Shown here in pieces: positions 1 through 5,537 of a stretch of DNA of 10,854 bases. Source of the DNA: JALYXS01 sp051003795. GTDB taxonomy: Bacteria > Acidobacteriota > Terriglobia > Bryobacterales > Bryobacteraceae. The DNA lies in NCBI GenBank assembly GCA_051003795.1, contig JBPCKZ010000048.1:1-10854 (forward strand), written 5' to 3'. The translations under genes and the position numbers were made by a program. The notes below the pieces were generated by a model. It saw only the letters and a list, made by a program, of their open reading frames with translations, did not search any database and had not been told where the DNA came from. Numbering within the stretch: the first letter of the stretch is position 1; each line of letters starts with the position of its first letter.

Positions 1-799
1 ATTTCCGTTTCCGGTCGATACGAACATAGAGGAGGTTCTTGATATCGTATTCGAACTCGACCCAACTGCCGCGATACGGGATAATCTTGCCGAGGAAGTA
101 GCCTTGGGCCGGAACGCGCTCGAAGAACACGCCGGGTGAACGATGCAACTGCGACACGATGACGCGCTCGGTGCCGTTGATAATGAAGGTGCCATTGTCG
201 GTCATCAGCGGAATTTCGCCGAAGAAGACTTCCTGTTCCTTGATGTCGCGGACGCTCTTGACGCCGGTGTCGGGATCTTTCGAATAGACGGTAAGGCGGA
301 TTGTCACCTTCAGCGGAGCGGCGTATGTCATGCCGCGCTCCTGGCATTCGACCATGTCGTACTTCAACTGCAGTCCGACCGGATCGCCGCACTTGTTGCA
401 GAACGTGACGACGTTCTTGTTAAAAGTGCCGCACTTATGGCAGAGGACATCGCCCGAATGAAACGGATCGGTCTTGATGGTTGCGCCGCACGCCGGATTC
501 CGGCAAGTGGAACGGAGGTGGTGCAGGCCTTTGAGGTTGCCGCACTTGCACTCCCAGTTGCCGATCGAATAATCGACGAATTCGAGCTGGCTCACGCCGC
601 GAAAATCGGAAATCGGAAAGACGGAATTGAAAACGGTCTGCAGGCCGGCGTCTTCGCGCTCGTTCGGCAACAAGTCCATCTGCAGAAATCGCTCGTAGGA
701 CTTTTTCTGGACTTCGATCAAATTCGGAATCGGGATTGAAGTCTTGATTTTGGAAAAATCCACTCGTTCGGGAGCGGCGCCATACGTCAAATTGTTCAT
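1..799 (-). CDS. rpoB: RNA polymerase beta subunit, N-terminal part (partial)
   Basis: This is the first 266 codons of the beta subunit of RNA polymerase; the gene continues beyond the left edge. Translation from ATG at 799 gives the beta protrusion/lobe region with hallmark stretches: LIEVQKKSYERFL near residue 27, ECQERG near 151, PLMTDNGTFIINGTERVIVS, SQLHRSPGVFFE and IIPYRGSWVEFEYD. The start is supported by an AGGAG at 812-816, 12 nt upstream, and by the family's usual N-terminus. Odd feature: where E. coli RpoB runs directly from YRLGEPVFD into VQECQIRG, this protein has about 63 extra residues (81-146) carrying eight cysteines (84, 86, 99, 104, 120, 123, 134, 137), which looks like one or two zinc ribbons. 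It lies downstream of rplL in the classical ribosomal protein-polymerase order, separated by a structured gap. Confidence 0.97.
   Translation of the reverse strand, partial: MNNLTYGAAPERVDFSKIKTSIPIPNLIEVQKKSYERFLQMDLLPNEREDAGLQTVFNSVFPISDFRGVSQLEFVDYSIGNWECKCGNLKGLHHLRSTCRNPACGATIKTDPFHSGDVLCHKCGTFNKNVVTFCNKCGDPVGLQLKYDMVECQERGMTYAAPLKVTIRLTVYSKDPDTGVKSVRDIKEQEVFFGEIPLMTDNGTFIINGTERVIVSQLHRSPGVFFERVPAQGYFLGKIIPYRGSWVEFEYDIKNLLYVRIDRKRK
362..559 (-). other. Cys-rich, zinc-ribbon-like insertion inside RpoB
   Basis: Residues 81-146 of the RpoB translation. Cysteines come in four pairs: CKC (84/86), CRNPAC (99/104), CHKC (120/123) and CNKC (134/137), three of them followed by Gly, as in zinc knuckles. 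The segment is in frame and flanked by normal beta protrusion sequence on both sides (LEFVDYSIG before, MVECQERG after), so it is an internal domain insertion and not a frame error. Zinc binding is inferred from spacing only. Confidence 0.8.
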
Positions 800-1192
800 C
801 TGTTTAACAAACTCCTGAGGGCCACTGGACGGTGCGGGCTCCAAGACCCGCGGTTACGCAAACAAAAAAATTGACGGGCCTTGCGGGGAAAATCCCCGAA
901 AGCCCGCCACACTGTTACAAAAGGAACGAAGGAACTGGTTGAAGATCGGCAAAGCTAATTGGAGGGAGAGTGGCGGAAGAATCCCAATGCGTGCAAAAAT
1001 AGCAGGTGAAATTTGGCGCAGGACCTCCCCACGCGCAGTTTCGGGAAAACTGCCATTTGAGTGCCAAGATTCCGGATTCACAGTCACCAATCCGGGTTTT
1101 AATCCGGTTGAAACCAATGCCAAGCTAAAAGCTTAACAAACGCCATGCCTTCCCGTCAAATCGGCGGGAATACGCCATTGAAAATACTGGAA
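800..1192 (-). other. rplL-rpoB intergenic region, structured, no gene
   Basis: This 393-bp gap holds no credible gene; its short open frames have no family character. It is rich in short inverted repeats that would fold in the rplL-to-rpoB transcript: TTCCCG/CGGGAA at about 1151-1171 just after rplL; CCGGATT/AATCCGG (1072-1078 with 1089-1095); a 7-bp perfect stem GCAGTTT/AAACTGC with 5-nt loop at 1035-1053; and the terminator-like hairpin at 873-908. I found no convincing sigma70 promoter, so rpoB is probably transcribed by read-through from the ribosomal protein genes. Confidence 0.6.
863..908 (-). terminator. Terminator-like hairpin with U-run between rplL and rpoB (likely attenuator)
   Basis: Read on the minus strand, CGGGC (906-902) pairs with GCCCG (879-875) and the inner CGGGG (898-894) pairs with CCCCG (888-884) around a 5-nt loop, with a small internal bulge. 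Four bases after the stem comes a run of seven T (870-864). This is the form of a Rho-independent terminator. Because it sits about 75 bp before the rpoB start and no promoter is visible after it, partial termination (attenuation), as known between rplL and rpoB in E. coli, is the likely role. Confidence 0.6.
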
Positions 1193-1576
1193 CTACTTGA
1201 CTTCGACGGATGCACCCGCATCCACGAACTTTTTCTTGATCGTTTCCGCCTCTTCCTTGCTGACGCCTTCCTTCACCGGTTTGGGAGCGCCGTCGACCAG
1301 ATCTTTGGCTTCTTTCAAGCCGAGACTGGTGACTTCACGAACGGCCTTGATGACATTAATCTTGTTTGCGCCCGCCGCGGTCAGTACGACGGTGAATTCC
1401 GTCTTCTCCTCGACCGCCGGAGCGGCCGCCGCGGCAGCCCCGCCGCCACCGCCCATCATGGGAGCGGCCGCCGCGGCCGAAACCCCGAGCTTTTCTTCCA
1501 ACGTCTTGACCAACTGCGAAGCTTCGAGCAGCGTCAATCCTTGAATCTGTTCCGCAATTGCGTTTAAGTCTGCCAT
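1193..1576 (-). CDS. rplL: 50S ribosomal protein L7/L12
   Basis: L7/L12 forms the mobile stalk of the large ribosomal subunit that recruits translation GTPases; dimers bind the C-terminal helix of L10. The 127-residue length is normal. Residues 1-32 form the dimerisation helices (MADLNAIAEQIQGLTLLEASQLV), 33-55 an Ala/Gly-rich flexible hinge (including a GGGGG run and polyalanine), and 58-127 the globular domain with EFTVVL, INVIKAVREVTSLGLKEAKD and LVDGAPKPVKEGVSKEEAE. The start at 1576 has a strong AAGGAG (1584-1589) 7 nt upstream, the best ribosome site in the window, in keeping with L12 being made in excess over L10. It follows rplJ by 21 bp in the same transcript. Confidence 0.98.
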   Translation of the reverse strand: MADLNAIAEQIQGLTLLEASQLVKTLEEKLGVSAAAAAPMMGGGGGAAAAAAPAVEEKTEFTVVLTAAGANKINVIKAVREVTSLGLKEAKDLVDGAPKPVKEGVSKEEAETIKKKFVDAGASVEVK

Positions 1577-1597
1577 TTCAAAACTCCTTCGAATCGT

Positions 1598-2125
1598 TTA
1601 AGCCTGAAACTTGTTTTCCTTCACGCCCTGATCGATGACCACCGCCAGGTTGCGCCCCACTGCGTTCATCGCCGTGACCAAACGTTGCGCAGGAGCGTTG
1701 ATCAGGAACAGCATCTTCGCGTAGATTTCCTCTTTCGAGGGCATCGTGGCGAGATCGGCGATTTCGCGGATGTCGATGACGCGCCCTTCGACCATCCCGG
1801 CTTTGAACGTGAACGTGGGATTGGTTTTTGCGTAGGCGACCAGAACCTTGGCGAGAGCCACCGGGTCTTCCGTCGTGTACGCGAGCGACGTCATGCCCTT
1901 AAGGTCTTTCAAAACCCCCGCGGACGCGCTACCTTCCGACGCGAGCTCGGCCAGATTGTTCTTCACCACCCGATACTTGCCGCCAGCTCCCCGAACGGTC
2001 TTGCGCAATTCGAAATCCTGGCTGACCTTCAGCTTTTCATAGCCCGTGACAAACAGGTTCTTCGAATTCTCGAGCTCTTTGCGCAGCGCTTCGAGATCCT
2101 TGATCTTGTCTTCTTTCTTTTTCAT
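1598..2125 (-). CDS. rplJ: 50S ribosomal protein L10
   Basis: L10 anchors the L7/L12 stalk to 23S rRNA. The 175-residue protein has the usual layout: an N-terminal RNA-binding domain (LEALRKELENSKNLFVTGYEKL, then LRKTVRGAGGKYRVVKNNLAELA; most homologues read VVKNT here) and a C-terminal helix (INAPAQRLVTAMNAVGRNLAVVIDQ) that carries L12 dimers. It lies between rplA (32 bp upstream) and rplL (21 bp downstream). The start ATG at 2125 has only a distant AAGG (about 11 nt), so initiation may lean on coupling to rplA. The short rplA-rplJ gap leaves no room for a standard L10 leader. Confidence 0.96.
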   Translation of the reverse strand: MKKKEDKIKDLEALRKELENSKNLFVTGYEKLKVSQDFELRKTVRGAGGKYRVVKNNLAELASEGSASAGVLKDLKGMTSLAYTTEDPVALAKVLVAYAKTNPTFTFKAGMVEGRVIDIREIADLATMPSKEEIYAKMLFLINAPAQRLVTAMNAVGRNLAVVIDQGVKENKFQA

Positions 2126-2157
2126 TTAAATCGTTAGCCTTTGGCGAATCGAATCGG

Positions 2158-2871
2158 TTAGGCGAGAGCCGCCTTGGCGCTCATTTCCGTTACGTCGAGA
2201 GTGAGACCGGGGCTCATGGTCGAGCACAAAGTCGCGCTCTGAACATATTTGCCCTTTGCCGCCGGAGGTTTTGCTTTTAAAACCGCCTGAATCAACGTGG
2301 TTGCATTTTCGACCAGCTTCTCCGCGGAAAAACTCATTTTCCCGATCGGCGCGTGGATTATCCCCGTCTTATCGACACGGAATTCGACCTTGCCCGCCTT
2401 GACTTCCCGCACGGCGCGCGCCACGTCCGGTGTCACGGTACCGGTTTTCGGATTGGGCATCAAACCGCGCGGCCCGAGAATCTTGCCCAGCTTCCCGACG
2501 CTACGCATCATGTCGGGCGTGGCGATTACCGCATCGTAATCCGTCCAGGATTCGGACTGGATCTTGTTCACCATGTCTTCGCCGCCCACGAAATCGGCGC
2601 CCGCTTCGCGAGCTTCGTTCTGTTTGTCGCCGCTCGCGATCACCAACACTTTCTTCGATTTCCCCAGCCCGTTCGGCATGATGACAGTGCCGCGAACCAT
2701 CTGGTCGGCGTGTTTGGGATCCACCCCGAGGCGCAGATGCACCTCGACGGTCTCATCGAATTTGGCGTACTTGATCTTCTGGAGCAGCGGCACGGCGTCG
2801 CCCAGAATATAGGGACGCTGTTCTACTTGTTTTGCGGCGGATTGATACTGTTTACCTGGTTTATGCGCCAT
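2158..2871 (-). CDS. rplA: 50S ribosomal protein L1
   Basis: L1 forms the L1 stalk at the E site and in many bacteria also represses its own mRNA. The 237-residue protein is of normal length and holds the family signature LGKILGPRGLMPNPKTGTVT in the middle, with KFDETVEVHLRLGVDPKHADQMVRGT in the N-terminal part and VEFRVDKTGIIHAPIGKMSF after the signature. Start ATG at 2871 is preceded by GAGGGA (2874-2879) only 2 nt away, and this site overlaps a stable fold (2877-2922). Upstream lies its own promoter-like sequence and then ndk; rplK, the normal upstream partner, is absent here. L1 therefore appears to head the rplA-rplJ-rplL-rpoB transcript. Confidence 0.97.
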   Translation of the reverse strand: MAHKPGKQYQSAAKQVEQRPYILGDAVPLLQKIKYAKFDETVEVHLRLGVDPKHADQMVRGTVIMPNGLGKSKKVLVIASGDKQNEAREAGADFVGGEDMVNKIQSESWTDYDAVIATPDMMRSVGKLGKILGPRGLMPNPKTGTVTPDVARAVREVKAGKVEFRVDKTGIIHAPIGKMSFSAEKLVENATTLIQAVLKAKPPAAKGKYVQSATLCSTMSPGLTLDVTEMSAKAALA

Positions 2872-2876
2872 TTTCC

Positions 2877-2922
2877 CTCATTGGTCCGAACGGTTCGCGC
2901 GAGGCGCAAACCTCCCATTGAG
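2877..2922 (-). promoter_or_regulatory. Candidate L1 (RplA) autoregulatory leader in rplA mRNA
   Basis: On the minus strand an inner 9-bp hairpin (GGTTTGCGC, loop CTC, GCGCGAACC; 2912-2892, one G-U pair) is enclosed by an outer stem CTCAATGG/CCAATGAG (2922-2915 with 2884-2877, one A-A mismatch). The two stems are joined by an asymmetric internal loop, GA on the 5' side and GTTCGGA on the 3' side. Two helices around an asymmetric loop with a short 5' GA is the general plan of known L1 target sites on mRNA. The outer stem takes in part of the ribosome-binding site. Function is inferred. Confidence 0.45.
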
Positions 2923-2943
2923 CCTTTACAGGGGACGTTCAAA

Positions 2944-2973
2944 AGATTAGCATACCCGAAAAGGAGAGCGCAA
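2944..2973 (-). promoter_or_regulatory. Sigma70-type promoter for the rplA operon
   Basis: Minus-strand TTGCGC (2973-2968), an 18-bp spacer, then TAATCT (2949-2944) with an extended TG (TGC just before the -10). This predicts transcription starting near 2937, giving a leader of about 66 nt that contains the fold at 2877-2922. It is the best promoter-like match in the window and separates rplA from ndk. Confidence 0.5.
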
Positions 2974-2990
2974 CTGGCGTCTTCCGCGCT

Positions 2991-3416
2991 TTATTGCGAT
3001 AGATCCAGCGTGCTGAAAAAGTAACGCAACTCCGCTTCCGCCGTCTCGGGGGCATCCGACCCATGTATCGCATTCCGCTCGATGCTTTCGGCGAAAAGCT
3101 TGCGAATCGTGCCATCGGCGGCTTGCGCGGGATTGGTCGCGCCCATCACATCGCGCAGCTTGCGGACCGCGTCCTCGCGTTCGAGCGCCATCGCAATCAC
3201 CGGCCCTTGCGACATAAACTCAACCAAACCCCCGAAGAAGGGGCGCTCGCGATGAACGGCGTAAAATCCTTCCGCCTGCTCCCGGCTAAGGCGCGTCATG
3301 CGCAGCCCCACCACTCGGAAGCCGTTTTTTTCGAGAAGCGCGATGATATTCCCGGCATTCCCGGCGGCGACGGCGTCCGGCTTGATTATCGAAAACGTGC
3401 GTTGCAGGTTGCTCAT
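2991..3416 (-). CDS. ndk: Nucleoside diphosphate kinase
   Basis: NDK moves the gamma phosphate from one NTP to other NDPs through a phosphohistidine. The 141-residue length and sequence are typical: RTFSIIKPDAV at 6-16, the substrate loop region FYAVHRERPFFGGLVEFM at 51-68, GATNPAQAADGTIR at 92-105 and the active-site segment NAIHGSD with the catalytic His at 118. It lies 26 bp after sucD on the same strand, so it is probably co-transcribed with sucCD. The start ATG at 3416 fits the family N-terminus but has no Shine-Dalgarno; the leader is instead an 11-bp tandem repeat that spills out of the sucD tail. SCS makes ATP or GTP and NDK can equilibrate the pools, which makes the pairing sensible. 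Confidence 0.97.
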   Translation of the reverse strand: MSNLQRTFSIIKPDAVAAGNAGNIIALLEKNGFRVVGLRMTRLSREQAEGFYAVHRERPFFGGLVEFMSQGPVIAMALEREDAVRKLRDVMGATNPAQAADGTIRKLFAESIERNAIHGSDAPETAEAELRYFFSTLDLSQ

Positions 3417-3422
3417 GATTTG

Positions 3423-3453
3423 AATTGGAAGCTAATTGGAAGCTAATTGGAAG
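3423..3453. repeat. 11-bp tandem repeat at the sucD stop / ndk leader
   Basis: AATTGGAAGCT occurs at 3423-3433 and 3434-3444, followed by a partial third copy (AATTGGAAG, 3445-3453). On the minus strand the copy first met by the ribosome encodes the last SucD residues, and its stop TAG is at 3445-3443; the rest fills the space where the ndk ribosome site should be. Because the stop lies at the first copy, changes in copy number would leave SucD intact and only alter the sucD-ndk distance. Confidence 0.85.
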
Positions 3454-4327
3454 CGGCGGCGCGCAAACGGCTCTGGATCTTCTCGCCAATCTCGGCGGGC
3501 GAAGCGCAAATCACGATGCCCGCTTGTTCCATCGCGCGAATCTTATCGGGAGCGGCGCCCAAACCGCCGGAAATGATGGCTCCCGCGTGTCCCATCCGGC
3601 GTCCCGGCGGGGCGGTCTGCCCGGCGATAAAACCCACCACCGGCTTCTGAATGTTCTCTTTCACGTAAGCCGCCGCGATTTCCTCGGCGTTCCCGCCGAT
3701 TTCGCCGATCATCACGATCGCATGCGTGTCCGGGTCCTCATGGAACATCCGCAGTGCATCGAGGAAAGACGTTCCGATTATGGGATCGCCGCCGATACCG
3801 ATACAAGTGGATTGCCCGATCCCGAGCTTGGTGAGCTGTCCAACCGCTTCATACGTCAGCGTTCCCGACCGCGAAACCACTCCCACGTTCCCCGGTTTAT
3901 GAATATGTCCCGGCATGATGCCGATCTTGCACTTGCCGGGCGAGATCACGCCGGGGCAGTTCGGCCCAATCAGGCGCGTCCACCTGCCTTGCAGAAATTT
4001 CCAGGCTTTCACCATGTCGAGCACGGGAATGCCTTCGGTGATGCACACTACCAGGGGAATGCCCGCATCGGCGGATTCCATGATGGCGTCGGCCGCGAAC
4101 GGCGGCGGCACGAAAATCACCGACGCGTTCGCGCCCGTGGCACTGACCGCTTTCGCCACCGTATCGAAAACCGGCAGATCCAGATGCGTCGATCCGCCTT
4201 TTCCGGGCGTAACGCCGCCCACCACATTCGTGCCGTAAGCGATGGCCTGCTGCGCGTGGAAACTGCCTTCGCGTCCGGTGAATCCCTGGACGATCAACCG
4301 GGTATTCTCGTCGATCAGAACGCTCAT
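3443..4327 (-). CDS. sucD: Succinyl-CoA synthetase (succinate-CoA ligase) alpha subunit
   Basis: The alpha subunit binds CoA and carries the phosphohistidine in the TCA-cycle reaction succinyl-CoA + NDP + Pi = succinate + NTP + CoA. The 294 residues match the family throughout: N-terminal CoA-binding fold with QGFTGREGSFHA (14-25) and GGVTPGKGG (37-45), IFVPPPFAADAI (71-82), CITEGIP (95-101), IGPNCPGVISPG (120-131), VSRSGTLTYE (151-160), and the active-site loop GRRMGHAGAI with His247. The start ATG at 4327 overlaps the sucC stop (ATGA) and has GGAG about 6 nt upstream, so the two subunits are translationally coupled. Confidence 0.98.
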   Translation of the reverse strand: MSVLIDENTRLIVQGFTGREGSFHAQQAIAYGTNVVGGVTPGKGGSTHLDLPVFDTVAKAVSATGANASVIFVPPPFAADAIMESADAGIPLVVCITEGIPVLDMVKAWKFLQGRWTRLIGPNCPGVISPGKCKIGIMPGHIHKPGNVGVVSRSGTLTYEAVGQLTKLGIGQSTCIGIGGDPIIGTSFLDALRMFHEDPDTHAIVMIGEIGGNAEEIAAAYVKENIQKPVVGFIAGQTAPPGRRMGHAGAIISGGLGAAPDKIRAMEQAGIVICASPAEIGEKIQSRLRAAASN

Positions 4328-5493
4328 GCCGCGCTCCGCCCCGCGAGCTTGACAACCTTCTCCGCAGCATCGCGCATGCCTTCGGCCACCGTAAAATTGA
4401 AGCCCGATTCCGCCAGGATCTTGCGCCCCTCTTCCACGTTCGTGCCCTCCATGCGGATCACGATCGGAATGCCGATCTTGAGATCGCGAGCCGCGCCCAC
4501 CACGCCCGTGGCCAACGTGTCGCAGCGCAGGATACCGCCGAAAATATTGATCAAAACCGCTTTCACGTTCGGATCTGAAAGCAAAATGCGAAACGCGTTC
4601 TTCACTTGCTCGGCGCTCGCTCCGCCGCCGACGTCGAGGAAATTGGCGGCGCTCCCGCCCGCATATTTAATGATGTCCATGGTCCCCATGGCGAGGCCCG
4701 CGCCGTTCACCATGCAACCAACCGTGCCATCGAGCTTGATGTAATTCAGCCCAAATTTCGAAGCTTCCACTTCGAGGGGATCTTCCTCGTTCCAATCGCG
4801 CAGTTCCATCAGGTCCTTGTGCCGGAACAGCGCGTTATCGTCGAAATTGATTTTGGCGTCGAGTGCGTAGACCCTGCCGTCTTTGGTGCGGATGAACGGA
4901 TTGATTTCGGCAAGCGTCGCGTCCGTCGCGGCGCATGCCTTGGCAAGCGCGGTCATGGCGGCCGCCGCGGCATTAACGCTCGGGGCGGGGATGCCGATTC
5001 CGAATGCGAGTTTGCGCGCCTGATAGGGCATCAGTCCGTAGCCCGGCTCCAAAGTTTCCTTGAGGATGGCGTTGGGGTCTTTTTCCGCGACCTCTTCGAT
5101 CTCCATGCCGCCGGCGGCGGAGGCCATGAACACCATTTTTCCGGCGGCGCGGTCCAGTACAATTCCCAGGTAAAGCTCTCTCTCGATGGGCAGCGTCTCC
5201 TCGATCAGCAACCGCTGGACCAAGCGGCCTTCCGGCCCGGTCTGGTGCGTTACCAGCGTCATCCCCAGGATCCGTTGCGCGAGAGCGCGCGCTTCTTCCG
5301 CATTGTTGGCGATCTTCACGCCGCCGCCCTTGCCGCGGCCTCCGGCGTGGATCTGAGCTTTCACGACGACGCTGCCGCCGAGTCTTCTGGCCGCCTGTTC
5401 CGCCTCGTCGATGGTGAAAGCCACCTCGCCGCGAGGCACGGGAACGTTGTATTCGGCCAGGATCTTTTTGGCCTGATACTCGTGAATTTTCAT
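4324..5493 (-). CDS. sucC: Succinyl-CoA synthetase (ADP/GDP-forming) beta subunit
   Basis: The beta subunit has the ATP-grasp domain that binds nucleotide and closes the active site with SucD. The 389-residue length is standard. Seen in order: MKIHEYQAKKILAEYNVPVP at the N-terminus, glycine-rich AQIHAGGRGKGGGVKIA (about 46-62), metal-ligand region LAEINPFI (most homologues have EINPLV), FGLNYIKLDGTVGCMVNGAGLAM and NFLDVGGGAS, then INIFGGILRCD in the C-terminal CoA-ligase domain. The start ATG at 5493 has no visible Shine-Dalgarno. It is first of sucC-sucD-ndk and diverges from trpD across 43 bp. Nucleotide specificity cannot be read with confidence. Confidence 0.97.
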   Translation of the reverse strand: MKIHEYQAKKILAEYNVPVPRGEVAFTIDEAEQAARRLGGSVVVKAQIHAGGRGKGGGVKIANNAEEARALAQRILGMTLVTHQTGPEGRLVQRLLIEETLPIERELYLGIVLDRAAGKMVFMASAAGGMEIEEVAEKDPNAILKETLEPGYGLMPYQARKLAFGIGIPAPSVNAAAAAMTALAKACAATDATLAEINPFIRTKDGRVYALDAKINFDDNALFRHKDLMELRDWNEEDPLEVEASKFGLNYIKLDGTVGCMVNGAGLAMGTMDIIKYAGGSAANFLDVGGGASAEQVKNAFRILLSDPNVKAVLINIFGGILRCDTLATGVVGAARDLKIGIPIVIRMEGTNVEEGRKILAESGFNFTVAEGMRDAAEKVVKLAGRSAA

Positions 5494-5515
5494 GGAAAAA
5501 GGCGTGTGCTACTAT
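5487..5515 (+). promoter_or_regulatory. Candidate trpD promoter in the sucC-trpD divergent gap
   Basis: Plus-strand TTTTCA (5487-5492), 17-bp spacer, TACTAT (5510-5515) preceded by TGC (extended -10). Predicted start near 5522, leaving about 15 nt of leader before the preferred trpD ATG at 5537, with no Shine-Dalgarno. The -35 is a moderate match and overlaps the sucC start codon. Confidence 0.35.
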
Positions 5516-5528
5516 GTCGAGACTCATC

Positions 5529-5537
5529 AATATACCA
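5529..5537 (-). promoter_or_regulatory. Candidate extended -10 for sucC
   Basis: Minus-strand TGG-TATATT (5537-5529) is a good extended -10; the hexamer 17 bp upstream (CAGGAA) is a poor -35. The predicted start near 5522 gives a 29-nt sucC leader and nearly coincides with the predicted trpD start, so the two promoters would occlude one another. Confidence 0.3.

Noticed and set aside
143..739. 198-codon plus-strand open frame
   Set aside because: Antisense shadow of rpoB; the minus strand gives an unmistakable beta subunit sequence.
939..1136. Short open frames on both strands in the rplL-rpoB gap
   Set aside because: No family character, no ribosome site, and they overlap inverted repeats that fit a structured transcript.
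2126..2157. L10(L12) autoregulatory leader before rplJ
   Set aside because: The gap is only 32 bp and shows no kink-turn-type fold, so no standard L10 leader fits.
3425..4744. 439-codon plus-strand open frame
   Set aside because: Antisense to sucD and the end of sucC, with Arg/His-rich composition typical of a shadow frame in GC-rich DNA.
5492..5536. Upstream ATG extending trpD by 15 codons
   Set aside because: The extra residues do not match TrpD N-termini, overlap the sucC start codon and remove the likely promoter; ATG 5537 fits the family.
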